This document shows, one piece after another, positions 45,427 to 56,829 of a DNA stretch of 64,000 nucleotides; positions within the stretch are counted from its first letter, which is position 1; each line of letters begins with the position of its first letter. Both the position numbers and the translations under genes were made by a program. The stretch is from assembly GCA_023055425.1 (NCBI GenBank), contig JALGPY010000001.1, positions 135,247,368 to 135,311,367 of the forward strand, given 5' to 3'. Source of the DNA: Linanthus parryae (lineage: Eukaryota; Streptophyta; Magnoliopsida; Ericales; Polemoniaceae). Under the pieces are notes generated by a model, which was not told where the DNA came from, searched no databases, and worked only from the letters and a program-made list of their open reading frames with translations.

Positions 45427-48400
45427 TTTAATACCCCCATATTTTAGTTAGGGGTTATTTGGTAATTTTGAAAAAAAATATTTGGTAATTTCAAAAAAAT
45501 TATATTTCAAACTTGTTCTTGACTTCTTCGTCATTTTAAAATATAAGTGTGTCATTTGACATCTATGATGATATATGTTTTGGGTTATTTTGTAGTTTTT
45601 TTTTTTTAAAAAGCTTGGAAAATATTATATGAAACTTATTGTGTATACTTGGGAGGTACTTGTAGTTTTCTGAATGTAATTATACAAAGTGTTTTATTTG
45701 AAGTTATTTGGAGATTTTATAATTAATGAAAGTTATCTTTTATGTGTTACCTATTAATTGGTAAATATATTTTCACCCCTTATTTTTTGGCATTTTCTAT
45801 ATCTACCCCAACTAACTTGGGAGACTTTTATTCCACTCAAGCTCCTCCTACTCCCACATGCAAGTTAACTATCATATTAAACAATACTACCTATCATTTT
45901 TGTATGTACATTCCCTTATTGAAATGTTCACTTCACCATCACAATCAACTCACACCCCATCACTCCAGAACTCCCACACTACATCTCACTCTCAATGCAT
46001 CATCATCATCATCATCATCATCTTCTTCTTCTTCTCCGCTCAATTCTTCCGTTGAAGAACATTCAATAGCTCTATTTTCTCCCCACAAACTTCATTCCCG
46101 TGTTTGGAGTTTGACCTCCACAAAACTTCAACAAAACGTCTCCCAAGCATGAAAAACTTTATTCCAAGCATATTATGATCATGGAGGGGAGTTACCTCAT
46201 CATTCTTCTCAAGGATGGAAGGCCAATTTCACTCTTTTCCTCCCATCTTCTTGAATCTTGGGGTAAAGTTTTCTTCTACCCTTCAATTCATTCTTGCATG
46301 TCTATGTTTAGCTCTGCTTGATGAAAATTCATCTTAGATTTCTTCATATCCAAACTTGATTCTTCATTTTCTTGCCTTGATCATGACTTTGATACTATAA
46401 TGTTCTCTATTTCATGAAACTCACACTAAAACCATATGCACTTTGTAAATTTCTTGGTAGTTGCACTTGCATGTCAAGAAGATTTGATAATTTGAGTCAA
46501 GAGCATGTGAAAATCTTGCTTCATGCCTAAAATTATGTTATTTGGGTGAAAATCAAGCCTCCATAAGTTGCATGTATCATTTGAACCAAACTTGTTGATT
46601 TTTTGGGAAAAATTCACATTGACACAATCTGACCAGTTTGTGGAAAACATACATTATCTCTAAATTTTGCCTCTGTGGAACTTTTAACTCTTTCATATTC
46701 TGAAACTAGACTCATAGAGGGTAATTTTTATAAAAAAAAAATCAACTCCATAGCCATTTTGGTTAGGGAGATATGCTCATTTTAAGTTGCATGTTTTTGT
46801 GAAACTATGTTTCTGGACCGTTATTGGCATTTTAATTAAAAACTCAATTTTTAGAAAATTTTGACACCTCATCTTTCTTGTGTTGTAAGTAGACACATTT
46901 AGGGTTAATTCTGGATAAGATGAGCTTTATTTTCATTCTCCAAGTGTAGTAATCCCCTTGCAAAGTTGAAACTTTTTGCCAAACTCTTCTCTACAAAGCA
47001 GCTTTTTTTTTTTTTTTTTTTTTTGTAACTTAAGTTTTATAATAGCTATGCATGAGTTTTTTGGTTTTTCTTAAAGTAGGCACATGTAGGTTGATCCTAA
47101 ATTAATTTCATTAGTGTAGGAGATGTTTTGATATGGTAAATATGCCTCTAAAGTCAGAGCTACAATTCTGTTCAGAATTGTAGTTTCACCGTTTTCAGAA
47201 AACTTGAATTTTTGAAATTCTAAGTGTTTTTTTGGATTTATTTTTAAGTTAACATCATTATATATGAATTTGTGACATATAGGACTATGTGGCATGTAGG
47301 GTTGCATTTTTATTACCATTGTGTAATTGGTTGTAGCGAGTACGTTATACATGTGATTGTAGACATCGAACTCGTAGGAGAGTGTGATTGTCGTCGGAGT
47401 GCTAGGCTTAGTTTCTTTCTTTTGGTTGTGCTTCATCTCAGTGGTAAGTACATATTTGAAAATTTTACTTATCAAAATGTGAATGTTTGTGCGATGTCTC
47501 GAATGAATATTTTGTTAATTGAAAAAGTATGCAAAGCATGATTTATACTCGAAATTGTTTGGATAGAAATTGAATCCTCTTTATGAGTCTTGGAACTTTA
47601 CTTGTGAGAAGTTGATAATCTGATTTTGTCTATGGTCAAGAGAAGAAATAAAATACATATAAGCGAATCTTAAATTATCACATTGTGCCCATGTGTGTGA
47701 CGTTTTAAATGAATACCGTCTTATTTGGAAGAGTATGAAAAGCATGATTTATACTGAAAAATTCATATTATTGATTTATACTGAGAACTCTTGGAAATGA
47801 CTTGTGAAGATTGTATACAAACTTTGGTTATGAGAAATAAAGCTAATAAGACACCTCTAATAGATTTAGGACGATGTACAGAGTTATGTTATTAATGGGA
47901 GGCGACAAGCTATCCTTCATTTTCTTATGGCAAAGACCATTGAAGCAATGCTTCTTATTATTGGATAGAACTTAATTGTTCGCAAATCCGCCCCCGGTGA
48001 GCCAAAATGTACCAAGGTATTGTGGCCAAGGGTTTGTTAGAGCTATAGAGTGCTACTTATACTTGTAAGAGTCACTACGGTATAGGGGTGTCGACAGTTA
48101 AGGTATTTTAGCTAATGTTGTGAGCGGGGTTGACGTATGGGCTCCCTTAACGCTCGGGTGAAGTAGGGTTCGATAGACCCTAGAAGGAACCCTTTTATGA
48201 TTATTTCGTGATCCCTCTATTTACATCGATCCTGCTGGTGGCTCTCGACATGCCTCAACTAAACTTAACGGTTAAATTGGACTTGAAAGAAAGTTTGACT
48301 ACTCTATTGATGTTGTTTGTGTCTATGGGTATGCCCTAATCGATTGAAATGATTTGAAAAGCTTTGGCTACTCATGACCTAATATCGTTATCAACTTAAA

Positions 48401-48873
48401 CGGTCTTGTTTACTTTGGATATATTACCTAATACTCGTGGTTTCTCAATTCTCTTAAATTGAGAGGTTTTTGTTACTCGGTTACTTTCAGTTGTTCCAAA
48501 TTCCCCAACCTGTTAGTTTTACTGTTTTAAATCTTCTGATTTGTTTCAACTCATGCTTCTGTGCCACTCACTGCTTTACATGTCGTAGTGTGTATTTACT
48601 CAGTTTTTACTGATCATTTCCTTCAAAAATATTTAGGCTTTTTCTATTTTTAAATCGCAGGTCATCAATAAAGGTGGGGGAATGGGAACGTAAATCGAGA
48701 AAAAGTCGCGGGTTTAAGTTAAATCACTTAGAATATCACACACTTTTTTTTTGTAAACTTATTTTGACAGGATTTGTTGTATACACTAAATGAATGTAAT
48801 CTCTCTAAGTAATAATCTACTTTTGGTAATCGATTGTCGAATTTACACTGAACCGAGATCCCGGGCTGTTTTA
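45427..48873 (+). repeat. G2 3' LTR (about 3.45 kb)
   Basis: Start inferred by aligning TTTAATACCCC with TGTAACACCCC of G1, so the terminal TG appears mutated. Ends CGGGCTGTTTTA. Contains a (CAT)n(CTT)n microsatellite at about 45997-46036 and a T-run near 47003-47022. Short frames inside are not shared between LTR copies. Confidence 0.75.
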
Positions 48874-49167
48874 AGGGTAGTGACCTGGTAAATGTCCAAA
48901 CCACAAGGGCGGTTTTTATCAATTAACCCTTTTCGTTCGCCTTTATAATAGCATGGATGCATGCACATCAACCATTATTGATAATTTCCAACTTTCACGA
49001 GTCTCAACAAAGATACAGAGGATATGAACTTTCATTAATCAAGGCGCCTCTATACAATCGATGCCATGTGTACTCACACAATCTATGACTGTTGTGACCT
49101 TAGACATAAAAGTGTCAGAATTCAAGATATGCATCAATCGAACTTTTTTGTAATGTCCATGTTATAT
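48874..49167. other. Unassigned
   Basis: About 290 bp with no recognised feature. Confidence 0.4.
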
Positions 49168-49307
49168 GGGTGATGATTCTTACAAAGCAAAAAATGATTC
49201 TTACAAAGCTATTATCTATTTTTACATGTAAACAAATTATGACTTTACATGTAAAATTAGTTAGTAGCTTTGTAAGATCACTTTTTGCTTTGTAAGAATC
49301 ATTACCC
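49168..49307. mobile_element. Foldback MITE, 140 bp
   Basis: Arms 49168-49210 and 49265-49307 pair almost completely (GGGTGATGATTCTTACAAAG against CTTTGTAAGAATCATTACCC). Each arm also carries a second copy of the CTTACAAAGC motif, and the centre (TTTACATGTAAA near 49231 and 49252) also folds. No convincing target duplication is visible, so the superfamily is open. Confidence 0.7.
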
Positions 49308-49703
49308 TTTAATATTTACATGATACAGGCGGTTTAAATATATCTTTCAGCTTTTGGCATTTGAAGTCCTTTCTACTCGGCACAAATAGCGAGTAGCACA
49401 AAGAGAAACTCTCACTAAAGCTTAACAACTCACAATTTACGGTTAAGTGAATCATAATTTAGACATAAATATTAGGTTTTAATGTTTCTTACAATAGTCC
49501 TCGAATCAAAATCTAGTGAGCCATGCCTTTAGCCCAGTGGAAAGGTCCTTTAAGCTGGTTGACCCAAGTTGCAATTTTGAGACCAAAGTCGCAACGTATT
49601 CACTGTTGTTTCATAGTATGCAGGGTTTGTAATGGTTATGACTAAGAAAAGACTATTTTTTTTTTAGATTTTTTTTGGGTCAACCGGGTTTGAACCTGGG
49701 ACC
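49308..49703. other. Unassigned with tRNA-like SINE scraps
   Basis: Two fragments resemble tRNA-derived SINE pieces: TTAGCCCAGTGGAAAGG at about 49530 (A-box-like, plus strand) and, on the minus strand, CCAGGTTCAAACCCGGTTGACCC (49677-49699, B-box-like) next to a T-run. Neither is complete. Confidence 0.35.
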
Positions 49704-49968
49704 TAGGGGCGGCAATTTTTGTGCCACAAGTTGTGTTCGTGTCGGGTCATATTCGTGTGGAGACCCATATAGGGTAAACTCGAACTCGGCCCATATATTA
49801 AACTTGTCCGGTACTATGAACCCTAGCCCAACCTAAAATTATAATCGGGTTACCCATCATGCAACATGTTTATTTCACAGTCACAAAAAAGTTACTACGA
49901 AATAAAGAACTTACACAAACAAACAATCCAATTAAGTTGTATCGGCAACAACTATGATTCCTAATCAT
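49704..49968. mobile_element. Left part of a hAT-like element h2
   Basis: Begins TAGGGGCGGCAATTTTTG, the usual start of plant hAT MITE-like elements, followed by repeated GTGTCGGGTCA-type subterminal motifs. It is interrupted by A3 at 49974. The likely continuation is 58385-58941 and 59564-59610, which has the inverse motifs (GTGTCGACCCG). A clean right terminus and target duplication are not found, so it is decayed. Confidence 0.45.
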
Positions 49969-49973
49969 CATAA

Positions 49974-50242
49974 TGTTGGAAATATGCCCTAGAGGCAATC
50001 TACTTGTGACATTTATGGATTTACAATTCAATATGTTATCGATATAGAGATATGTTAAAATGAATGAAGTCGTTAGAATATAAATATTATATTTTTAAAT
50101 ATCCCTAGTAAATTATATTGATTAACAGGACAATCAACTATAGACTAGTATGGCATCTAGGGTGGTAGCTCAAGTGGTAGAGCGTTGGAAGCCCCTGCAT
50201 GAGGTCGCGAGTTCAAGTCCTGTTGACGACAAAACAATTTCT

Positions 50243-50280
<38 letters not shown>

Positions 50281-51642
50281 ATAGACTAGTATGGGGTTAG
50301 ATTGATATGGAGATATCACGATCCAACACATGGATATGAATTAGGGGTAATGGCATACTGGATTGACCCATCTCCGAGAAGGCTACATACAAGTTATGTA
50401 AAGTCACAAGCGCTTCTCGCGGTGAAAACGGTATTGTCATCCTTAGACTTGAAGTTACTAGATCATCTAGTTGTGGAATATTGTGTCTTGGTAGCGTCAA
50501 ACGCTACACCGTAACTAGGTAGCCATAAAGTCGCGTATCGGACCTAATATGAAGCAATCTTAGAGATCGTAGTGATGTAGATTGAATTTCTCCCTCCCAC
50601 ATAACGGGAGAAAATGTCCGTGGCTACTCGAGAGATAGTGCTTATAGAATGTCTGACAAACTCAGATAAATCAATATGGGATATTGATGTTATCTTCACG
50701 GATAAGGCTATTCCCAGGATCGAGAAACTATGGATTGGATATAAGAGTGTGACTTGTATAGCTCCTGTCCAATCCGGATATAGATACAAAGGGATGAGAG
50801 AATACTTGCACAAGGTTTGTTGGATGACTATTTCTATATTGGGTGGAATGGGTGTGTTGCAAGACTGCTCCATGTTAGTAAATAGTTACTACCAAGTAGA
50901 AAACTATGGGTTCACACGCCTTATGGATAGAACTAGACTTGGGAATTAATTAATATGATTAATTAATTAGAAGGATCAAAACGCAGCCACTTGCATACTT
51001 AGTAGGACTAATTTGCAAGGTGGACTAATCCATGTATAGACATGATCAGGATTTGCCAAGGTGGACTAATTCATGTAGAGACATGATTATGACTAGTTTG
51101 CCAAGAGAACTAATCCATGTATAGACATGATTATGACTAGTTTGCAAAGGGGACTAATCCTTACATGAGTAGGATTAGGAGGGGGGTTCTTTATGTAGGA
51201 GGACAAGAAGTTGTTGGACTAAATAAAGAACACTCCTAGCTTATTTTATTTAGAGTACTACATACTTTGAGTAGGAGAGAATAAAGAAAGGATAGAAAGA
51301 GCAACAAAAGGAGGCTGAAGCCCCCCTTTACCGCCCCTCTTCCCGTCGGCCACAAGGAGGGCCCGAAGCCCCTCTTTGGCCATTTGTTGTGTGATTTCTT
51401 ATTCCTCTTACATCATTAATATCTAGAACAAGGAGTTGGAGGATCTAGATCTCAATCCTACGCTCGGATCAACCGTAGAGACGTGACACTATTCCCGTTT
51501 GAAGTCATCACAGGAAACCTACAAGGTGACTATTACGAATCCTTTACTATCGTTATGAATTCTCTTCATGTGATCCTTTGGAGGGTCTTGATCGGATTAA
51601 TTATTTTTTATTCCGATTTGTATCCATGATTAAAACCCTACA
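49974..51642 (+). repeat. 5' LTR of A3, with SINE inside
   Basis: Matches 56830-58379 apart from the SINE and its target duplication (50154-50294) and small indels. Ends AAAACCCTACA. Pre-SINE length is close to 1.53 kb. Confidence 0.92.
50154..50277 (+). mobile_element. tRNA-derived SINE, 124 bp
   Basis: Flanked by the perfect 17-bp duplication ACTATAGACTAGTATGG (50137-50153 and 50278-50294). It has an A box TAGCTCAAGTGG (50166-50177), a B box GAGTTCAAGTCC (50209-50220) and a short tail ending in about 34 A. The right LTR of A3 lacks it, so it is younger than A3. It is transcribed by RNA polymerase III and mobilised by LINE enzymes, by analogy with known SINEs. Its body of about 90 bp is very short even for a plant SINE. 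A true tRNA gene is excluded because no cloverleaf closes and the poly(A) tail and duplication are present. Confidence 0.9.
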
Positions 51643-51657
51643 ACGGTATCAGAGCCA

Positions 51658-53279
51658 CAGGTCGTAGAGCATAACGTAGTTTATGTGTTACGATTCATGT
51701 CATTTTACACTTTAATTGTTAATTATCGCGTAAAACAGACAACTTAAGCATATAAGATGCATATAGAATATGCGTCAATCAAACAAGGAACTAATTTTAC
51801 ATGGGATGTGAGTTTGAGAAAATTTTAGATCTAGGGTTTGGGCACCAATTGGAAAAAGGAGTTTTTCTAATTAGGAAACAACTTAACTTGGGCAACAAGG
51901 AGAAGAAGTTGTTTTGGAAACAACTCTCCAAGAAGGTTCGCCCCCCCTACGAGACCGCCCCTCCCTCCTTGCCGCCCAAAGTAACACACGGCCTAAGGGT
52001 CGGGGCTCCCTAGCGCACGGCCTAGCCGTGCGGGCTACGGACCGGCCGGGCCAAGGTCCTTGTGGCGGTCCTTTTGAGGGTTCGGCCATGGCATGTTGAG
52101 CCCTCTTGGACCGTTTTGACCCTAGTACATCCAAAATCAATTAAAATTTACTAAGCACGTTAAAATTCGATTTTAACAGTTTATGTGCAATTCACATGGT
52201 GATTGGATATGGCCTTAGATGTGGTTTGTTGTGGATGTTTTAATTTTGTGATTTGTTTTACGGCTTGCGAGATGATCAATTTAATGCAATAATGATTTAC
52301 GACCTGCCAGCCGGTATTTTTTTCTCAACTTGTGAGATTTATTTATTTAGTTTAGATTCTAGCTAGTACTAAATAGAATCGATAGCCAAGATTGGAGAAA
52401 AGAAGCCCAAAGAGTTAAAAGGAGCCACAACATGGGGCATGGAGCATTCCACAAGGTAATGGAGTATGGACCAAAAGATGGAGACACATGGAGATGGGCT
52501 TGCTATTCTTAGGGTTCATAGTTATTCTCATTGGCTTGGGAATATCTTAGTCTAGGAGGTCATATCCACATCACGTTAATTTCTCTTTTGTGGATGTTTA
52601 CTTTATTGTCTTATTATTATTGATGTATAGATGACGCATGCAATTAGATAATAAGATAATTAAACAACCCGGATCTTCTATGTGGAGTTTTGCCCAACTC
52701 AAGTAAGTAAATAAGTTGATATGAATCAACAAAATAATTAAAAGTAATTGAAAGAAAATCCCTCAAAAACAGAAATATTATGTTTGTCTTCTCGTTACTT
52801 AAACACTCATCACAAATCGATTAATCAAGTTTGTGCATGCCAAAGCAGGGAGACTTGATTCATCATTTTGTGGTGCGATGGCACATGTAATGTGCAATTG
52901 TTGGAGTAAGAGGTTGGACGTAACTAGGTATTTTTAATAAGGATTAAAAGCCTAGAGGCACCAATTGGGATTATCTATAGGATAGATAAATAAAGAGTTA
53001 TTTGCCCAATTGAACCAAGAGTTGCATGGGATGCAATTGGAATTGTTCCTACCCAAATAACTAACTTTTGGGTGACTTGCCAAAGTAAGCTCAAAAGAAA
53101 GTGAAATTTGGATCTTGGCCCACTAGAAAATATAATGATATTTTCCGCATTAATATCTTGAGGGTTATTAATCCGTTGAAAAATAATGAGAGCTATGTTT
53201 GACAATTTAAGTCCTTGTTAAGTATAGTTATACGTCAAAATACTTTGCATAATCCTATTGTGGTGAATACCCATGGCAT
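51658..53279 (+). other. Untranslated leader of A3
   Basis: Collinear with the A1 leader. Contains the GC-rich block (51935-52085) with the hairpin at 52014-52032. No gene is seen. Confidence 0.7.
52014..52032 (+). promoter_or_regulatory. Leader hairpin of Angela RNA (A3 copy)
   Basis: CGCACGGC, loop CTA, GCCGTGCG, 370 nt after the primer site. The second base pair is G-C where A1 has A-T; both sides changed and pairing is kept. Confidence 0.6.
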
Positions 53280-56200
53280 TAAACAAACGAAACACGACTT
53301 TATGTCCATAAGATTGACAAGCTGTCTGGAATCTATTTTCTAGACTGGTATAAAATTGAGAGTTGTTCTCAAATAAAAGAAAAATTGGTGTACATCCTAG
53401 AACATAAAGTTCTCTTCCCACCGACTATCAAAACACACTAAAACCTAATGGAAGAAACATCAAAGAATGTTTCTTTAAATTTCACTTGCCTCGTATTAGC
53501 TGCCATAAAATCTGAACTTTGGACAAGATGAGTAACGTGGAGACGTATGATATGATTATAAAAGAAGCTCTTTCAAAGAGCGAGCTAGACATGAAAAGTT
53601 TGAAGTGTTGCTCCACATTGCTTTCTCTTGCTCAGCACTCGTCATGATCGAGATTATTCAAGCTCGTGCGTTCCAAAGCAGGGCGACTTAATTCATCAAG
53701 ATATGACGGGACGACATTAGCTAGTAATGTGTGACTGCTGAAGAGAGAGGTAAGACACAACTAAGCTATTTCAATAGGATTGAAAGCTCAGATTTTTGGG
53801 AGTTATCTATGAGATAGATAAAGAATAAACAGTTATTCACCCAAAGTGGAAAAAGAATCGCATTGGATGCAATTATAGTTTTGTTCATTGTTGATTTACT
53901 CAATATGATTGAGAATCGCTAAACAAAGCACTCATAAAGGGCATTGGCAGAACATGTTAATGGTTAACAGCATGGGTAAGGGAAAAATGTTTGCGCCAAC
54001 CCCATGGGTATAAAGCAAGCTTGTTGCTACCACCAAGTTGCCTTAAAGTCCCATAGGTGGTGTAGAGGAAGAGAGACTACCCAAAGTACCTGAAAGTAAG
54101 TAATAAAGGAATTATGAATTCCAACTTAGATATCTTTTTATAGAAGTCAATATGTCTATCTCATCATCATGAGTATATGATACTAGATGAGGAACTCATA
54201 TTTATAGAAATGTGAAGGATCTCAAGAGATCTAGACAATTTGATAAGGAAGAATTAAACCTACACGTGGGAAAATGAAGCAAGGGGTTGCTGAATTAGCC
54301 GTAGGGAATTATCTCTACCTTTCTGAAATTGTTCATGAATTAGACAAAATTGAGTATGTCCCTGCTATGAGTAGGTGCATTATCATAGTTTCTTGTTTGG
54401 ACAAGAAACGCTCTCTATCACAATAAAGGACAAATGTTGTTCTATTTATTCTGATATGCATTATTGTAATGCATTTTTGTCTAATGGATTGTATATCCTT
54501 GATCATGATAATTTCATCTATAATATTAATACCAAGAGGTTTGCATATAATGATATGAACCTCACTTATCTTTAGCATTATCGTTTAGGCCACATGAGTA
54601 AGAGATACATTTCTAGAACTCCATATGGATGGATTTCTGGACTCATTTGATTTTGAATCAAATGAGATATGTAAGACTTGTTTAAAGGGAAAGATATGAT
54701 CTTTGAGAATCATACATGTTGATGTATGTAGGCCGCTAAGCACAAATGCTAAAGTTGGTTTTCAGTACTTCATCATATTTACTGATGGGATCAGAGAAAT
54801 ATGATTTTGTGTATCCTATGAAGAAACAAATCAGAATCTTTTGAAGAGTTCAAGAAACTTTAGAGTGAAGTAGAGAGCCAGCTTGGCATAAGTATCGTGG
54901 CTCTACGATTGGATCGTGGAGGATAATACTTAAGACAATAGTTTGAACATCTAAGGGAGTATGGGATGTGATCCCAACTCACTCTACCTAGAACACCATT
55001 ACAAAATGGCGTGTCTGAGAAAAGACACCGGACCTTGTTGGAAACGGTTCGGTCCATGATGTGTCAAACAGAACTTCCAGTTTACTTTTAGGGGCCATGT
55101 TCTAATTACAGCAAATTTTTCCCTTAACCTTGTTCCATCTAAATTAATAATTAAAAACATCATATGAGATATTGTCTAGTAAGTGTCCTAGTATGTCATT
55201 CATAAAGAGTTTGGGTCATGAAGTTTATGTAAAAGGTTTACGGATAAACTTGGACCAAGGTCGGATGAATGTGCTATGTGGAACATCCTGAGGAAACAAA
55301 GGATATTATCCCTACTATCCAATCAAGAACAAATTGTTTGTTGCTCGAACCGCTGTGTTTCTAAATAGAGATTGTCTCTAAAAGAAACAGTGGGAGGACA
55401 GTAGAACTCGAAGGAATTCAAGAACCATGATAGAAAATTGATCCTTTTTATAGAACATGAGCAGGATCACAAGGTGTTGTGGAGCAACCTACTCAAGTAA
55501 CACAAGAACCTCGTAGGTTAAAAGTGTCAAGAGGCTAGAGAAATATGGATTTCTCATGAGCCCGTTGATGTGTTGCTCATGGAGATGACCATATAACCTA
55601 TGAGATAGCCACAAGTGGGCCATACTCTTAGATATGGCTTGGAGCCATGAGATACGAAATGGAATCCATGTATACCAACAAGTGTAGACTTTGGTGGAAA
55701 CACCTGAAAGGGTAGGACCCATAGAGTGCAAGTGGGTTGTGAGGAAACCAACATGGATGGTAATATGATTACTTTTAAGGGACGATTGGTGGCTAATGGT
55801 TTCCTGTGAGTTCATAGTATAGACTATGACGAAATCTTTTCCCCAATTGTGATGCTTAAATCCATCGCATCTTGCTTGTAGCAATCTGTCTACAGATTGA
55901 GTCAAGCTTCTTGGAATTGAAATCTTTGATTAATGATTCAATCAAAATGTTTGATTTCATCAATAAAGAAGATAAAGCTTGTGTTTAGAAGAAGGTTAGT
56001 GGGAGCGTAGTTGTATTTCTAATCTTGTATGTAGAGACATACTAATCATTGAGAACGATGAACCTACTTGGAAATCTTATGTAGATTGACTAGTGAATTA
56101 ATCTTCAATGATAGACTTAGGCAAGACAATCTATAAAGATAAATGGAGATAGATCAAGATAGTTGTTCAGCTTAAGTCAAACTGCATATATTGACAAAGG

Positions 56201-56750
56201 TGTTGAATAGTGCAACATGAAAAGAATATGGATTCTTACCCATGTCATATGGAATTAGTCTTTGGAAGACTAACTGTATTTCCAATTAAATTGAGAATGG
56301 ACTGTGTGAATGAAATTCACGAGATAAGCCATGATATGTACTAGGCCATACATGTCATATGAGTATGACACAAAGATACCAGTCAAATCCGAGAGAGCGT
56401 CACTGGATAATTATCAAGATTATCCTTGAGTACTTGAGAAGAACTAAAGGATGAATTCTTGATATATGGAGGACAGGAAGAGTTTACCGTAAGGAGTTAC
56501 AGTGATGCGAACTTAAAATCTAACAAGGAATATTTCAGATTACAGTTAAGTTTTTTGTTTTGCTCTAGTGGGAGGGACTGTGAGCTGAAATGGTTCCAGG
56601 CAAGAACCAGTCACTGATTCTAACATAGAGGACTGAGGGAATTACTGCATAAGATGCACTTACTCAAATATTTAATCTCCATCAAATTGTTGATAGAAGA
56701 GATGTTAATATTTTCAAGGTACCAGCAGATGTCTCGCCTACCATGTCCCT
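53280..56750 (+). pseudogene. Angela-type gag-pol pseudogene of A3
   Basis: Recognisable in order: gag N-terminus (DKLSG..FLDWYK at about 53315-53352); a misplaced second copy of leader sequence (about 53625-53850); the protease-integrase linker region (YVPAMSRCIII at about 54355-54387); integrase (LRLDRGG at about 54905, NGVSEKRHRTLLETVRSMM at about 55003-55060); reverse transcriptase (KWLEAMR-like at 55640, MESMYTNK at about 55661); the active-site region, reading YVET at 56028-56039 instead of YVDD; and an RNase H tail (RRDVNIFKVPADV at about 56695-56733). Stops and frameshifts occur every few dozen codons, far more than in A1, so this copy is older or has decayed faster. No product is possible. 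Confidence 0.85.
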
Positions 56751-56829
56751 ACGCAGCGTAAGCATGGAGGGCCGCGCTAGATCAATAGGCATATGATGCA
56801 GGAGATAGACTCTAGTGCTAGTGGGAGAC

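Larger units (their letters stand above)
35784..48873 (+). mobile_element. Non-autonomous Gypsy G2 with long LTRs, 5'-truncated
   Basis: A 5' LTR remnant (35784-36867 plus 43812-44258, split by array Q), then primer site TGGTATCAGAGC (44261-44272), a 1.17-kb interior without ORFs (44259-45426), then a full 3' LTR (45427-48873, about 3.45 kb). The two LTRs align over the retained part (for example the CTCTAAAGTCAGAGCTACAATTCTG block at 35814 and 47151) and both end GTTTTA. The first 1.7 kb of the 5' LTR is lost, so no target duplication can be checked. With no coding capacity this is a LARD-like element that would need proteins of a related autonomous Gypsy. Confidence 0.75.

Noticed and set aside
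45742..46152. 136-codon frame with a serine run
   Set aside because: The serine run is a (CAT)n(CTT)n microsatellite inside the G2 LTR; absent in the related LTRs.
50160..50230. Possible tRNA gene
   Set aside because: A and B boxes are present, but the acceptor and anticodon stems do not close, and the poly(A) tail plus 17-bp target duplication identify a SINE.
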